A stretch of DNA of 43,635 nucleotides from CALMEH01 sp031409875 (GTDB taxonomy: Bacteria; Acidobacteriota; Blastocatellia; Pyrinomonadales; Pyrinomonadaceae): assembly GCA_031409875.1 (NCBI GenBank), contig JANNYB010000078.1, positions 1 to 43,635 of the forward strand, written 5' to 3'. Made by a program: the position numbers and the translations under genes. Positions within the stretch are counted from its first letter, which is position 1. Every line of letters begins with the position of its first letter. Below, in pieces: positions 25,551-33,587 of this stretch. The notes beneath the pieces are model-generated. The model worked only from the letters and a program-made list of their open reading frames with translations, did no database searches and was not told where the DNA came from.

Positions 25551-26780
25551 TTACTGAACTAAAATTTTTCCTTTCAACATATCCATTCCGCAGGCAAACG
25601 CGATTTCGCCGGATTCGGTTGGCGTAATTTCAACCAGAACCGTTTCGCCGACCGGCAGTTTTTTCGAGATTTTGAGTTTCGGAAAAACTACTTCGCCGCC
25701 GCAGTTTTCGGAATCAGCGCGGTAAAACGCAATCGTTAATTTCTCGCCTTTTTTCGCGTTGATTGAAGCCGGTTCATAACCGTTTTTGGAAACCGTGATT
25801 TTGGTTGCGCCCGCCGGAACATTCGCGCTTTTGACATCGGAAATATTCGCTCCGGCTTTGATATTGACAACAAACGGCACGGTAATAACTTTCCCGCCGC
25901 GTTGGAATTGAGCGAAAACTTTGAAAAGTCCGGCTTGCGGAAAGGACGTGTGCGCCGAAACTTCCGAAGGACTTAAGCCTTTTATATCGGTTTTTTCATC
26001 GTGCGTATGCGGCTTGCTTTCGTCAATTTTCTTATTCGCATCGTTCATTTTGCTCATATCGTGCGAACCTTCCGAATGTTCCTCTTTCGACATCGGATGC
26101 GCGTGGACAAACTGCTTCAAGTCCTGGCTGATGATGACAAAATGCGCGTATTCGCCCAGATATTTTTCCAAATCGGTAACAGGCTTGTTCGTTTTCTCGT
26201 CAAAAACGCTGAAATTGAGCATCAATTCCTTTCCGGCGACCAAATCCGCATCCGGCTTCATCACAAATTTTAATCCGTCAATCGTTTTTTCAAACTTTTC
26301 ATCGGCTTTGAGTTCAACTTTCGCGCGTTCATTGCCGGAAACCTTCAACATAAAGTTTTCGACAACTTGCGGCGAATCTTTCGGCGTAAAATCAGCGTAA
26401 AGTTTGAAATTTCCGCCGTTCGTAAAAGTGAACGAAACTTTGTAAGAACCGTCCGCCTGCGGTTCGGGATGAATGTGGTAATACTCCGCTAAGTCTTCCG
26501 AAACAACGAGTAAGTGCATCGGCTTTTCGTGAACAATCGGCAAATCTTTAACGATTTCGCCTTTGTCATTTTTAACCGTGAACGAAAGTTCGGTCTGTTC
26601 GCCCGCTTTTACTTCAACCGGATTAGTCTTAAATTCAGCCTTAAACTTTGCCGATTTTGATTCGGTTTTAGTTTCGCCGATGGTTTGATTTGTATTTTCT
26701 TTTTTCGTTTCCGCTGTGGTATTGCAACCGATAAAAATCAACCCACTTAACGCGATGATAATAATAATAATTTTTTTCAT
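25551..26780 (-). CDS. Metal-binding lipoprotein with C-terminal cupredoxin domain
   Basis: A protein of 409 residues. A signal with lipobox FIGC (Cys 19) is followed by two beta-sandwich repeats: FKAEFKTNPVEVKAGEQTEL with EYYHIHPEPQADGSYKV, and LVAGKELMLNFSVFDEKTNK with EYAHFVIISQDLKQFVHAHP. The second is interrupted by a His/Met/Glu-rich insert (KEEHSEGSHDMSKM). A cupredoxin domain ends the protein (about 320-409) with ENCGGEVVFP and ACGMDMLKG. The repeated H-x-H-P motifs look like metal ligands. Location is the periplasmic face of a membrane. It lies 119 bp downstream of the membrane gene and directly upstream of the related free cupredoxin (25 bp). Confidence 0.78.
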   Translation of the reverse strand: MKKIIIIIIALSGLIFIGCNTTAETKKENTNQTIGETKTESKSAKFKAEFKTNPVEVKAGEQTELSFTVKNDKGEIVKDLPIVHEKPMHLLVVSEDLAEYYHIHPEPQADGSYKVSFTFTNGGNFKLYADFTPKDSPQVVENFMLKVSGNERAKVELKADEKFEKTIDGLKFVMKPDADLVAGKELMLNFSVFDEKTNKPVTDLEKYLGEYAHFVIISQDLKQFVHAHPMSKEEHSEGSHDMSKMNDANKKIDESKPHTHDEKTDIKGLSPSEVSAHTSFPQAGLFKVFAQFQRGGKVITVPFVVNIKAGANISDVKSANVPAGATKITVSKNGYEPASINAKKGEKLTIAFYRADSENCGGEVVFPKLKISKKLPVGETVLVEITPTESGEIAFACGMDMLKGKILVQ

Positions 26781-26821
26781 AATTCCTTCTTTTTTAGTTG
26801 ATTGTCGAACGCCTCTGAAAA

Positions 26822-26884
26822 CTACGTTCGGTAAATTGTTTCTTCAGCTTTTTTAAGTTTGTTTGCTAAATAGTAAATCCAATT
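26822..26884 (-). pseudogene. Remnant of a methyltransferase C-terminus
   Basis: In the 119-bp gap 26781-26899 the minus strand reads WIYYLANKLKKAEETIYRT before a stop at 26822. Its first part matches the end of the methyltransferase at 27670-28443 (FWIYYLAKK). At DNA level the 21-mers 26862-26882 and 27677-27697 agree at 19 positions. It looks like the severed end of a methyltransferase gene, displaced when the membrane gene between them arrived. Confidence 0.4.
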
Positions 26885-26899
26885 CGTTTAGACATCTCA

Positions 26900-27673
26900 T
26901 TAGGTATCTCCCACAAAATTATCAAATCGCAATTGCACTTCTTTGTAGGTATCAGCGATATATCCAAGCAGTGCCCAAATGAAAACAATAATGCCCGCCA
27001 TTTCCAGACCTTCTTCAACTGTTGCAAGTGTGATGTAAGTCAAATTTTCCATTCCGTATATTTCGGAGTGTTTGCCCTCGGCAAGCTCTAAGCCGATTGC
27101 CGCCCCGATATAGAGGCTTGCAGCAATCAAAAAATAAAGCCTCGTTTTCGCCGGAAGACGCAGCCAGAATTTCACAAAAAAGAGCGCGAGAAACAAGACA
27201 AGCACGATAGCTGGAACAACCCAAGCGTAATATAAAACGCCGAGATTTGCCTCTCCCAAAATCGCCCGCATCGGCTCAATCAGCCTCTCATGAACGGCGA
27301 CCGTTTCGTCAAACGCCATCACCAGAAACCCGAATGAAAGGATTGCCCATTGCAACTTATAGGAGGCGTTTTGTTTGCTTTTAAGAAGGGCAATAACCGC
27401 CAGAAGCAAAGCCGCAAAGAGCAGCAGCAGCATAGAAAAAAAAGCTGGGGCATTCAGTTCGAGGTCAATATAAAAGAACTTAACGAGCTTGCGAATAAGA
27501 ACAGAACTATGTCCGGTCAAATAATCCGTCAGCATCGCCGCGCTGCTGGCAAAAATCAAAATAATAGCCAACGCGCTCAATACGCGAGCGATTAAAGCAG
27601 GATTCAGCGATATTTGAGCAGTTACCATTATTGTTTGTGTTCCCACAAAATTGTTATCAGTTTTCCTATTCAT
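26900..27673 (-). CDS. Multi-helix membrane protein, unknown function
   Basis: A protein of about 257 residues with roughly six hydrophobic helices, for example ARVLSALAIILIFASSAAML, FSMLLLLFAALLLAVIALL, VVPAIVLVLFLALFFVKFWL and GLEMAGIIVFIWALLGYI. Conserved-looking acidic residues (AFDETVAVHERL, GLELAEGKH, TVEEGLEM) lie at helix edges. No family is named with confidence. ATG 27673 is chosen over the longer frame to 27697: it overlaps the methyltransferase stop in an ATGA junction, a sign of coupling. With that methyltransferase it forms a two-gene unit inserted between adaptor and cupredoxin genes of the metal operon. Confidence 0.68.
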   Translation of the reverse strand: MNRKTDNNFVGTQTIMVTAQISLNPALIARVLSALAIILIFASSAAMLTDYLTGHSSVLIRKLVKFFYIDLELNAPAFFSMLLLLFAALLLAVIALLKSKQNASYKLQWAILSFGFLVMAFDETVAVHERLIEPMRAILGEANLGVLYYAWVVPAIVLVLFLALFFVKFWLRLPAKTRLYFLIAASLYIGAAIGLELAEGKHSEIYGMENLTYITLATVEEGLEMAGIIVFIWALLGYIADTYKEVQLRFDNFVGDT

Positions 27674-28443
27674 TTCTTTGCCAAATAATAAATCCAAAAT
27701 GACTCGGTATCAGTTTTTACCGATGCGCCCTTGTCGTTATAAGCCTCAATGTTAAGGAAGCCAGTTTCTTCAAGCTGTTTGATTTGCGACGCAATGCTGA
27801 TGTAATAAATAAGCAACGAATAGCGATGGTCACAATCATTCACAACTGCATATTCTTCTGTAAAAACCTCATTTCTTTTCATCCTCAAATGTCTGGGCAA
27901 AAAGAAAACATACGATAATAAATTTTTGGCAAACGCGGCATTTACCCGAAAATCAATAAGCCAATATGGTTTATTGAAATGCTCATAGTTGCGGTTGTGG
28001 CTCGAAAACATAAACACCCCGCCTTTTGCCAGGACACGATAAATTTCTTGTTGCACTTTTATTCTGTCTTCGTGCGAAACGGCATCAATACCGTTATAAG
28101 GGAAAATGATCAAATCAAAAGATTCATCCGCAAACTCTCTTAAATTTCGCGCATCACCGACCAAAAAATTCCCCTGCGGATACTTTCTTTTGACTCGTTC
28201 GACAAACTCTTGAACATAATCAACGCCCGTGTAATCGGAACTTATTGGCAACAGATATTTAGTTGTTCTGCCCCCACCGACTCCGATGTCCAAAATCTTT
28301 CCGGTCTTAATTTTCGACGATAGTTTTTCAAATAGAACTCTTTCGGTTGGAAAAAGTTCTTCCAACTCGTCATAGTAATCAAGAACTTTAGCTTTCGCGT
28401 AAGTCTTTTGATTTATCGTGTCTGACAATGATTGTTTGTCCAT
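27670..28443 (-). CDS. Class I SAM-dependent methyltransferase
   Basis: A protein of 257 residues. Motif I is ILDIGVGGGRTTKYLLP, followed by YTGVDYVQEFVERV, FLVGDARNLREFADESFDLI and RVLAKGGVFMFSSHNRN, the standard Methyltransf_11/25 layout. The C-terminal region (FFLPRHLRMKRNEVF, DCDHRYSLLIYYI) probably shapes the substrate pocket. Substrate unknown. It lies 28 bp after the RND adaptor and overlaps the membrane gene by 4 bp. A sampled line is near 33% GC, lower than the efflux genes on both sides, which fits later insertion of this pair. Confidence 0.8.
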   Translation of the reverse strand: MDKQSLSDTINQKTYAKAKVLDYYDELEELFPTERVLFEKLSSKIKTGKILDIGVGGGRTTKYLLPISSDYTGVDYVQEFVERVKRKYPQGNFLVGDARNLREFADESFDLIIFPYNGIDAVSHEDRIKVQQEIYRVLAKGGVFMFSSHNRNYEHFNKPYWLIDFRVNAAFAKNLLSYVFFLPRHLRMKRNEVFTEEYAVVNDCDHRYSLLIYYISIASQIKQLEETGFLNIEAYNDKGASVKTDTESFWIYYLAKK

Positions 28444-28471
28444 ATCCGTTAAATAATTTTCGGTAAATTTC

Positions 28472-30430
28472 TTACGCGCCCGGCTGTGTCGAACGCAGTT
28501 GATAAATGCCTTCCGTAACGACTCTTTCGCCTTCTTTCAATCCTGATTTAATTTCATAAAAATCCGCGCCTTCAACACCAAGCGAAACCGGACGTTTTTC
28601 AAACGCTTCGCCGCCGTCAAAAACGAAGACGAAACTTTGACCTTGTTCGGTAACAACGGCTTTTTTCGGCACGGCGAGAACTTGGGTTTTGCCGCTCGTG
28701 TCAATAGTCATTTCGACAAACATTCCGTCGCGTAATCTTTGCACGGGATTTTTGACCTCGTAAATGACCGAAACAGTGCGCGTTTGCTCGTTGACGGTTT
28801 GCCCAATGGAAACGAGTCTGCCGTCGCCGTCCGCCGTGCCGATGGTATAAACTTCGCCCGATAGCGCGGAAGCCGTAAAACTTGCGCGGGTTGATTCGCG
28901 GACAATCGGTAAATCTTTTTCAAAAACTTGTGCTTCGAGCAGAACCGTTGAAAGATTCGCCAGCGATAAAATTTCCGTTCCCGTTTCGACTTGTTGACCG
29001 CTGGTTGCTTTAATCTCGTTGATAATTCCTGTAATCGGTGAAGTTAGCGGAAATCGTTTGTTCGGCTGATTCACTTTCGGGTTGCGGAAAATCGTTTGTC
29101 CGGCATTGGTTTGTTTGATTTGATTGTCGAGCAATTTTACCTGCTGTTCGTTGGCAGAAATTTCTTGTTCGGCAACTTTGACCGCCGTTTGCGCTTCTTC
29201 CAGACGTTTTTTCGGAACTGCGCCGACTTCAACTAGATTTTCCGAACGTCTTAACTCACGATTTGCTTGAGCAAGCTGAGTTCGCGCCTGATTTGCCTTC
29301 GAGCGAAAATCGGCTTGTTGCGATTGAAGCTGCAAAACCGTGTTTCTGATTTCCAATTTTCTGGCTTCGACATCGCGTTGTTGGGCTTCAACATCCAATC
29401 TTTGCTGTTCCAGAGCAGTTTGCCCTGAAACATCCAAAATCTGTTCGACATAACCGATTTGTTCGCCGCGCCCGACCGCCGAACCAAGCGTAATTCCTTC
29501 GCGCAAAACGATTTTCCCCGCAACCGGCGGCACGACGACCGCTTTCGCATCAGGACGCGCCCGAACTGTTCCGGTTGTTTTTAGTCCGCCCGTAATTTGT
29601 TTAATTGCAACAGGTTCGGTCTTAATTCCGAAAAGAATTTGCGATTCTTTCGGAACGGTCAAAACGGTTTTGGTTTCTAATTGATTAGCGGTAGATTCAA
29701 CTGTTGCATTCGGCGAAATTTGGGCAATGGTTCGAGTCTGTCGCGGCGGCAGAAAATACGCCAAAGCCGCTGTTCCAAGCGCGAAAATTAAAAGTGCGGC
29801 GACAATCGGCGGCGCAATTCTTTTCAAACTCATCGCGCCTTTTCGTTTCGCCGCAAAAATCGCCGCACCGATTGAACCGAGCGTCAATAAACTCAAAATC
29901 AGTATTCCGATCCAAAATGACGAGCGAATCGGCGAAGACGCAACCGATACGGGAAAATCAACCGAAAAACTACGATTATCGGCAGTTGCGACATTAAAAA
30001 TGATTTTGTAATCGCCCGAACTCGAAAAAGCGTAGGCAACTTGATAATTGCCGCCCGCTTCCGCTTTCGCCGCGATATTTTCCGCCGTGACAGTTCCGTT
30101 CGCCTGCGTGATTTTTGCCGTAACATTAGCTTTTTCAAGCACAACAGGTTCGCCGCCGCCGAATCCGCCTTCGACTTTTTCGGCAAAACGCACCAAAAAC
30201 TGTGCTGTTTCGCCCGTGCGCGGATCTGCCGGAGAGCGTTTCAAAATCACATTAAATTCACCCGCATCGGTGGTCAGATTGCGCTCCGCCGACACGATTG
30301 TTACAACCGCAGTCGAATTAGCGGATTTCGGTTCATTCTCCGCGCCAAAAATCGGCAAAAGCAGAACGAGAATCAGAAAAAATCTGCCTGCCGAATTTGA
30401 AATCTGAAATTTGAAATCTGAAATTTTCAT
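28472..30430 (-). CDS. RND adaptor (CusB/CzcB type) with extra N-terminal periplasmic domain
   Basis: A 652-residue protein, longer than the usual 380-550. Order: signal-like start to about residue 30, a beta-rich exported domain at 40-165 (VVTIVSAERNLTTDAGEFNV and VAYAFSSSGDYKIIFNV, FixH/YtkA-like), two membrane helices at about 172-193 and 207-227, then a standard adaptor. The adaptor has lipoyl halves VVVPPVAGKIVLREG and FPLTSPITGIINEIKATSG, a long helical hairpin rich in Gln and Glu, and beta-barrels (LRDGMFVEMTIDTSGKTQVL). It would link the CusA-type pump to the TolC protein in the same operon. Its first codons derive from a 14-bp tandem repeat, and no ribosome binding site is visible. 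Confidence 0.88.
   Translation of the reverse strand: MKISDFKFQISNSAGRFFLILVLLLPIFGAENEPKSANSTAVVTIVSAERNLTTDAGEFNVILKRSPADPRTGETAQFLVRFAEKVEGGFGGGEPVVLEKANVTAKITQANGTVTAENIAAKAEAGGNYQVAYAFSSSGDYKIIFNVATADNRSFSVDFPVSVASSPIRSSFWIGILILSLLTLGSIGAAIFAAKRKGAMSLKRIAPPIVAALLIFALGTAALAYFLPPRQTRTIAQISPNATVESTANQLETKTVLTVPKESQILFGIKTEPVAIKQITGGLKTTGTVRARPDAKAVVVPPVAGKIVLREGITLGSAVGRGEQIGYVEQILDVSGQTALEQQRLDVEAQQRDVEARKLEIRNTVLQLQSQQADFRSKANQARTQLAQANRELRRSENLVEVGAVPKKRLEEAQTAVKVAEQEISANEQQVKLLDNQIKQTNAGQTIFRNPKVNQPNKRFPLTSPITGIINEIKATSGQQVETGTEILSLANLSTVLLEAQVFEKDLPIVRESTRASFTASALSGEVYTIGTADGDGRLVSIGQTVNEQTRTVSVIYEVKNPVQRLRDGMFVEMTIDTSGKTQVLAVPKKAVVTEQGQSFVFVFDGGEAFEKRPVSLGVEGADFYEIKSGLKEGERVVTEGIYQLRSTQPGA
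30396..30423. repeat. Perfect tandem 14-bp repeat forming the adaptor start
   Basis: TTTGAAATCTGAAA occurs twice in tandem and a partial third copy reaches the start codon of the adaptor gene at 30430. On the minus strand it encodes MKISDFKFQISNS. Similar GATTT-type low-complexity repeats recur at 37209-37241. Confidence 0.8.
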
Positions 30431-31057
30431 TTAGTGTGAATGCGCCGCGCCGTAAAGTGCTTCCATCGTCAAAATATCAATGCGGACGGCTTGCGTAATT
30501 GATTTCGCGGTTGCTTCATCTGCACCGTTTGCCTTAATGTCTTCGCCGAATTTGATTTTTGTATCGTGATTTTTTCCGGCAAACTGCGCTAAAAATTCCT
30601 TCGCTACGCCATCAGCACGAACTTCCTTAATTGTCGGCATTCCATTTTTATTTTCGTAAATGATGATGACTTCTTTGCCGTCCGCTTTGACCACTGTTGC
30701 CGCGCCGATTTGTGTGCGTTTGCCGTCTTTGGTCGCAAAAGCGAGATATGAATGATGGTCTTTATCGGGAACTTTACCGCCCGTATCTTTTTCGATTGAC
30801 GCGATTTTGTCAGCCGGAACGTCTTTGTGTTGCGTCGTAAATGATTGCGCGTCCGTAAAAATCGCTTTCACCGTTGCCGGAGTTTCATCATCGGTTTTCG
30901 CCGTATTCGCGGCATTTGTCGGCTTTACTGTGTTGGTTGTCGCTTGATTATTCGTTGTATTAGTTGTGGTTGTCGGCGTTGAACCGGACGAACACGCGCC
31001 CGCCAAGCCGACGATTGCAACCAATCCGATAATTGCTAAAAAAGTAAATTTTTTCAT
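30431..31057 (-). CDS. Lipoprotein with FMN-binding-like domain
   Basis: A protein of 208 residues. A lipobox AGAC (around residue 22) and a Thr/Asn-rich linker precede a compact domain: VKAIFTDAQSFTTQHKDVPA, DKDHHSYLAFATKDGKRTQI, IIIYENKNGMPTIKEVR and ADEATAKSITQAVRIDILTM. Strand order and length resemble the FMN_bind domain of NqrC/RnfG-like and NosR-like proteins, including a late Thr in a small-residue context, but the covalent-FMN motif is not clear. It sits between the outer-membrane factor (4-bp overlap) and the adaptor (abutting), an unusual place for a redox protein. Function in metal efflux is inference. Confidence 0.6.
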   Translation of the reverse strand: MKKFTFLAIIGLVAIVGLAGACSSGSTPTTTTNTTNNQATTNTVKPTNAANTAKTDDETPATVKAIFTDAQSFTTQHKDVPADKIASIEKDTGGKVPDKDHHSYLAFATKDGKRTQIGAATVVKADGKEVIIIYENKNGMPTIKEVRADGVAKEFLAQFAGKNHDTKIKFGEDIKANGADEATAKSITQAVRIDILTMEALYGAAHSH

Positions 31058-32616
31058 TTTTCTTCCTCTTCCTGTTCCTGTTTTTTGTTTTTCGAGATTT
31101 CCGGTTTTTTCTGCATATTGACCGTCTCGATTGATTTCAAAAGTTTTTCGCGGTTTGCTTGCGTCGGAGCTAAATCTTCCGAAGGCAAAATTGACGAAAC
31201 GGGTATCAAACCTGTCGGCGGAATCGTCGTGCCGAGTGCCGTTTCGAGTTCGTTCAAAGCGTTATAATAATCGCGCAGAGATTGATTGTAGCCACTGACA
31301 TTTTCGGTCAGACGGCGTTGTTCATTGACGACTTCAAAAATTGAAAACTCGCCGAAACCGTAAGCCGCGCGAATTGATTTTAAGTTTTCTTCCGAACGAG
31401 GAATTATCTGCACCGCATAAATCGTCAGCGTTTCCGCCGCCGCACGGTATTTGCGAAAAGCGATGGCAACATCGCGTTTGATGGTTGTTTCCAAAAACTC
31501 GCGGTTGCGCGTCGCTTGCAGTTTTTCGCCCGTCGCCGAAGCGATTTCGCCTTGATTGCGGTTGAAAATCGGAATATCAACCGTTACGCCGAAAGTTAAT
31601 TCGTTGTCCCGATTAGTTATGCTTCCGCCGATAACAGGCGGAAAATCGGTAATTCGTTTGTTGCGCGAGTAAGTAATTGAACCCGCGACATTCGGGACAG
31701 AATTGGCTTTTGCAAGATCAATCCGCGCCGTTCCGAGTTCTTCGCCAAGTTTGGCGGATTGCAAATCGGCACGTTCGCGCAAAGCAATATCGGTCAGTTC
31801 GCTCAAACCCAAATCGAGACGCGGCGGGCGTTCATTTTGCGGAGCGAGTTTGATACTTTCGGCAACGTCCGCGCCGATAATATTTTTCAGTTGCAAAAGC
31901 GCAGTTTCCAAATCGTTTCGCGCCCCTATCATCTGGATTCGCAAACGGTCGGCTTCGACTTTGATTAAATTGACATCAAGCGGCGCAACGTCGCCTTCCT
32001 TCAAACGCGCTTCGATGACGCGAACAATTTCGAGATTCGCAACAATCAATTTTTCCAAAACGTCGAGCTGACGCGCCGCCGAAAGCGCATTGGTGTAAGC
32101 CGTCCTAATCTCCACCGCGAGCCGTCTTTCAAGCGTGGAAATTTCCGCCCGAACTTGCTGTAATTCGAGTTCGGCAACCGCCACGCGCCGATTTCGTTTA
32201 TTTCCCGTTTCAAAAACTTGGCTGACTCCGACGGAAAACTGGCTTTCATCGCCGCCGCCCAAAATTTTCGCCGTGCCGTAATCGCCGCTCAAAGTCGGAT
32301 TCGGACGAAAACGCACTTGTTGCAAACGTCCTTCGGCAATCGTCAATCTTTGACGCGCCGCCTGCAAATCAGCCCGCCGATTTGCCCCGAGTTCGAGCAA
32401 TTTTTCAATCGTCAAACCGTTATCCGAAACATATTCGGCGGAAGTTAATTTGGCGGGAATCGGTGTCGGCGTTGCGTCCTGCGAAAAAATATTGACGGAC
32501 GCGGCAAAAATTATCACCGCGACCGCCACAGCCGAAAGAAGACAGGAGAATCTTTTCGACTTAATAAAACTGCCCTTGCTCGTTAAATTTTGATTGTGGA
32601 GAATCGCGTTTTTCAT
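31054..32616 (-). CDS. TolC/CusC-type outer-membrane efflux protein
   Basis: A 520-residue outer-membrane channel. An N-terminal signal (LLSAVAVAVIIFAASVNIFS) is followed by the paired OEP repeats: ANRRADLQAARQRLTIAEGR with QVRFRPNPTLSG, then LRERADLQSAKLGEELGTAR with DIPIFNRNQGEIASATGEKL. The R-x-D-L-x-A motifs and PxFNxNQG turns are diagnostic. It would complete a tripartite pump with the adaptor at 28472-30430 and the pump at 20516-23722. Its ATG lies 1 nt from the stop of the His-rich gene upstream, so translation is probably coupled. Confidence 0.92.
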   Translation of the reverse strand: MKNAILHNQNLTSKGSFIKSKRFSCLLSAVAVAVIIFAASVNIFSQDATPTPIPAKLTSAEYVSDNGLTIEKLLELGANRRADLQAARQRLTIAEGRLQQVRFRPNPTLSGDYGTAKILGGGDESQFSVGVSQVFETGNKRNRRVAVAELELQQVRAEISTLERRLAVEIRTAYTNALSAARQLDVLEKLIVANLEIVRVIEARLKEGDVAPLDVNLIKVEADRLRIQMIGARNDLETALLQLKNIIGADVAESIKLAPQNERPPRLDLGLSELTDIALRERADLQSAKLGEELGTARIDLAKANSVPNVAGSITYSRNKRITDFPPVIGGSITNRDNELTFGVTVDIPIFNRNQGEIASATGEKLQATRNREFLETTIKRDVAIAFRKYRAAAETLTIYAVQIIPRSEENLKSIRAAYGFGEFSIFEVVNEQRRLTENVSGYNQSLRDYYNALNELETALGTTIPPTGLIPVSSILPSEDLAPTQANREKLLKSIETVNMQKKPEISKNKKQEQEEEEK

Positions 32617-32617
32617 T

Positions 32618-33259
32618 CTAAGCAGAAACGGTTTCCTGATTTGCCGACTCGCCCGCCGAACTTAAGCGCAACACAAAATACGATAACGCGCCGAATAAAC
32701 CTAAAATAGTTAAGAAAATAAAGCCGATCAAAACGGTTCGCAGCCAAGACATTCCGCCATTTTCAGTCGCCGTAAGCGTCTGGTTTTTAATTTCAACGCC
32801 CGAAAAAGTCGCCGTATCTGTTTCGCCGTCGTGTGTTAATTTGGTGCGAATCGTATAAATTCCTTCGGGCAAAGCGGGAAATTTAACGCTGAAAATTCCG
32901 GCAGTTTCGCTTTTTTCGATTGTTCCTTGCGTTACCGAACCGTTTGCCGCTTCGATTTCAACCGTCGGCACTACATCCTTAAAGGCTTCGTTGGTTTCAA
33001 ATTTCGTTACGAAAAGCCGTCCATCAGTTGCCGTATCCGGCTTAAACAGCGGATGTTTGAGCATCACTTCCAAATCGCCGAGCCGCGATGAATGAGAAAC
33101 CGTGCCTTTATCGGTCGTTTCGGTTTTCGGTTTGGCATCGCCGTGGTCTTCGCCGCCGTGGGCGTAAATGCGCTCGATATTGCCCGCTGCCAAAAACATC
33201 AGAGCGAGAATCAATGCCTTTAATTTTGCGTGATTAAAAATTGCTCGAAACTTTTTCAT
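32618..33259 (-). CDS. Exported His-rich protein with C-terminal membrane helix
   Basis: A protein of 213 residues: signal peptide (LILALMFLAAGNIERIYA), a His/Asp motif HGGEDHGD at 34-41, a beta-sandwich domain (VPTVEIEAANGSVTQGTIEK, IFSVKFPALPEGIYTIRTKL) and a membrane helix at 174-197. It is probably a periplasmic metal-binding protein held in the inner membrane, related in layout to the extra N-terminal domain of the adaptor. It is the first gene of the 16-gene minus-strand run and lies directly behind the strongest sigma-54 promoter in the window. Confidence 0.72.
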   Translation of the reverse strand: MKKFRAIFNHAKLKALILALMFLAAGNIERIYAHGGEDHGDAKPKTETTDKGTVSHSSRLGDLEVMLKHPLFKPDTATDGRLFVTKFETNEAFKDVVPTVEIEAANGSVTQGTIEKSETAGIFSVKFPALPEGIYTIRTKLTHDGETDTATFSGVEIKNQTLTATENGGMSWLRTVLIGFIFLTILGLFGALSYFVLRLSSAGESANQETVSA

Positions 33260-33319
33260 AAATTCATCCTTCCCGTTTCAAAACAGAAAAAAATTAGAAA
33301 TTTCTTCAGAACCACTTTC

Positions 33320-33334
33320 GCAATGAACGTGCCA
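33320..33334 (-). promoter_or_regulatory. Near-perfect sigma-54 promoter of the minus-strand metal operon
   Basis: The minus strand reads TGGCACGTTCATTGC, an exact match to TGGCACG-N4-TTGC with only the following base (G instead of A/T) off consensus. The start site near 33308 leaves about 50 nt to ATG 33259. It implies control by an NtrC-type activator, which is not encoded in the window. Confidence 0.7.
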
Positions 33335-33469
33335 TACAAAATGAACTTTAGAGAATCAGCGTTTGATGCCGATGTTTCTTGGGTGCAAGGTAATTAATGA
33401 TTTTTTTTGGAGTTTAGCGGAAAAGGCAAAATTGCTTGATAACAAACAGGGCAGATGTTTGAAAACAGA

Positions 33470-33548
33470 CAGTTTAAACTGCGAAATCAAAGTATAAATT
33501 TGATAAGTTAAAACTTCGGTTGACAAATTTCTCGGATTCGCATTAGCT
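33470..33548. promoter_or_regulatory. Palindrome and weak sigma-70-type promoter in the divergent region
   Basis: The 328-bp gap 33260-33587 has no gene. Besides the sigma-54 element it holds a 12-bp palindrome CAGTTTAAACTG (33470-33481). A related half, CAGATGTTTGAAAA, starts at 33452, with the GTTT cores 15 bp apart, as in some response-regulator sites. TTGACA (33520-33525) with a poor -10, TTAGCT, after 17 bp reads toward the plus-strand operon. Confidence 0.35.
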
Positions 33549-33587
33549 TTAATTTAGGGAAATTGTTCACAAGTTCAATTATATAAA

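Noticed and set aside
26909..27652. 12-bp repeat TCCCACAAAATT at both ends of the membrane gene taken alone as a transposon end
   Set aside because: Too short and within coding sequence at both ends; kept only as supporting detail for the nested-repeat finding.
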